Shown here: one piece after another, positions 63,098 to 64,000 of the stretch
Numbering within the stretch: position 1 is the first letter of the stretch
Layout: every line of letters begins with the position of its first letter
From: Lewinellaceae bacterium
GTDB lineage: Bacteria > Bacteroidota > Bacteroidia > Chitinophagales > Saprospiraceae
Assembly (NCBI GenBank): GCA_020636375.1
Contig: JACJXZ010000006.1
Span: 1-64,000 of the forward strand
Reading direction: 5' to 3'
Length of the DNA stretch: 64,000 bases
Translations under genes and position numbers: made by a program
Notes under the pieces: model-generated
What the model saw: the letters and a program-made list of their open reading frames with translations, nothing else
Databases searched by the model: none
What the model was told of the DNA's origin: nothing

Positions 63098-64000
63098 ATG
63101 ATTGTTGAAACAATAGTAGCATTAATAGGAAGTGGAGCTTTAAACAAAGCTATAGATTCATTATTGGATTACTTTGAGACTTACAAGAAAATGAAGTCCA
63201 CAAAAGAAGAAGTAATTACTTTGAAGTTTAGGCTAAATCAAATTGAAAGAAGTGAAAAACTTGGAGTGAGCTCTACCAAAGATATCATTATAGAAAAAAA
63301 TAGAATTTCGAACGCCATTTTAGTATTACTTGATGAAATCCAATCTACTGAGCAAGAAACAGAAGAAAATAATCAAGGATTAAATATTTTTATCTCATAT
63401 GCACACAAAGACAAAGTATACAAAAATGAACTTGATGTGCATTTAACGCCTTTGAAAAGGCAAAAATATATTAATATTTGGTATGACTCAGAAATTGTCC
63501 CTGGCTTAGAATGGGAATCAGAAATTAAACGTAATCTGGAAAATTCGGATATTATACTTCAATTAGTAAGCCCAGACTTTCTTGCTTCTGAATATTGTTA
63601 CTCTGAAGAGATGTATGAAGCCTTGGAAAGGCACAGAAAAGGAGATTTGAGGTTAATTCCAATAATTCTTAATGATTGTGATTGGAGAAATGCTCCTTTT
63701 GCTGATATTCAATTTCTTCCTTCTGATGCAAAACCAATAAGTAGATTCAGCAATAAGGATGAGGCGTATTTAAATGTTGTATCTCATCTTAGAAGTATAA
63801 TAGAACATAGATTTCAGAATTCAAAGGACACACGTAAGCGGATAAAAAAACTTGAAGACCAATTAGAAAACGTTAAAGAAAAGTTTGATGAAATTGAAAT
63901 CATTGAAGCACTTATTGATTCTTACAACAGAATAAACAGGCAAGATAAAGTCAAGGAGTACTCTGAAAAAAGAGATAAGCTAAAATTCTATTTTAATGTC
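63098..64000 (+). CDS. TIR-domain protein, partial (runs off the window)
   Basis: The frame is open from ATG 63098 to the last base (301 codons, no stop). Residues 1-85 are helical/coiled (MIVETIVALIGSGALNKAID). A TIR domain follows at ~95-235: FISYAHKDKVYKNEL, IWYDSEIVPGLEWESEI, LVSPDFLASEYCYSEEMYEA. E170 in YCYSEE is in the position of the TIR NADase catalytic Glu. A second coiled coil begins at ~243. The C-terminus is unseen. TIR NADases kill or arrest infected cells in many bacterial defence systems; here that role is inferred. Confidence 0.8.
   Translation, partial: MIVETIVALIGSGALNKAIDSLLDYFETYKKMKSTKEEVITLKFRLNQIERSEKLGVSSTKDIIIEKNRISNAILVLLDEIQSTEQETEENNQGLNIFISYAHKDKVYKNELDVHLTPLKRQKYINIWYDSEIVPGLEWESEIKRNLENSDIILQLVSPDFLASEYCYSEEMYEALERHRKGDLRLIPIILNDCDWRNAPFADIQFLPSDAKPISRFSNKDEAYLNVVSHLRSIIEHRFQNSKDTRKRIKKLEDQLENVKEKFDEIEIIEALIDSYNRINRQDKVKEYSEKRDKLKFYFNV

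Overview
The window looks like a chromosome segment from a marine or sludge-type member of the Bacteroidota, most likely Saprospiraceae (Lewinella/Phaeodactylibacter-like). This is inferred from several type IX secretion (T9SS) cargo proteins with type A or type B sorting domains, two giant SprB/PKD-type adhesins ending in a gliding-motility C-terminal domain, a LytS-type reg_prop sensor kinase with a LytTR regulator, A-rich leaders in place of strong Shine-Dalgarno sites, and the gene families present (GH3, KamA-like, DksA-like with a degenerate finger). No rRNA, tRNA or CRISPR was seen. The core is G+C-rich; the last ~2.2 kb is visibly A+T-rich and looks foreign.

Layout. 1-5000 is a worn toxin-antitoxin (TA) patch: two related HEPN/MNT modules, remnants of HTH-antitoxin/PIN modules, an intact Xre-ImmA/PIN pair, and palindromic elements that mark the breakpoints. 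5000-12500 carries three secreted proteins (beta-helix with SprB repeats, a jelly-roll-like protein, a BspA-like repeat protein) around a complete IS with 20-bp perfect inverted ends. 12787-16525 is a sensor kinase/response regulator pair. 16600-20090 is a second decayed patch: an IS701-like remnant next to a broken antitoxin and a truncated hydrolase, an overlapping three-gene unit of unknown function, and an MNT gene with a stump of its HEPN partner. 20122-37833 is mostly household genes: MnmE (with an in-frame palindromic insertion), a Uma2-like protein, NmrA, class II aldolase, LysE, GH3, DksA-like, MarR, KamA-like radical SAM, S21, aminotransferase, lipoprotein, TSUP, MarC, O-methyltransferase, GNAT/FemAB-like and an Omp85 protein.

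38021-58121 is a surface-protein region: an LRR-like T9SS protein, an uncharacterised exported protein, two giant PKD adhesins (1981 and 2240 aa) and a 5'-truncated third copy of the adhesin C-terminus flanked by related repeats. The adhesins share an ordered architecture (signal peptide, PKD/Ig-like repeats, one SdrD-like domain, ~50-residue Cys repeats, CHU_C) and differ mainly in Cys-repeat number (3 versus 8). 58549-61334 is clpB, split by a frameshift right after the second Walker A motif. 

The right end (61841-64000) is the most unusual part: a PIN-like (DUF4935-type) gene is followed 5 nt after its stop by a ~71-bp imperfect palindrome resembling an integron attC site, then a short leader and a TIR-domain gene that runs off the window. 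This is what an integron or CALIN cassette array of defence genes would look like.

Across the window at least fourteen short palindromic, MITE-like or hairpin elements sit in intergenic gaps, at gene ends, and once inside a gene. They account for most of the non-coding sequence and several gene breakpoints.
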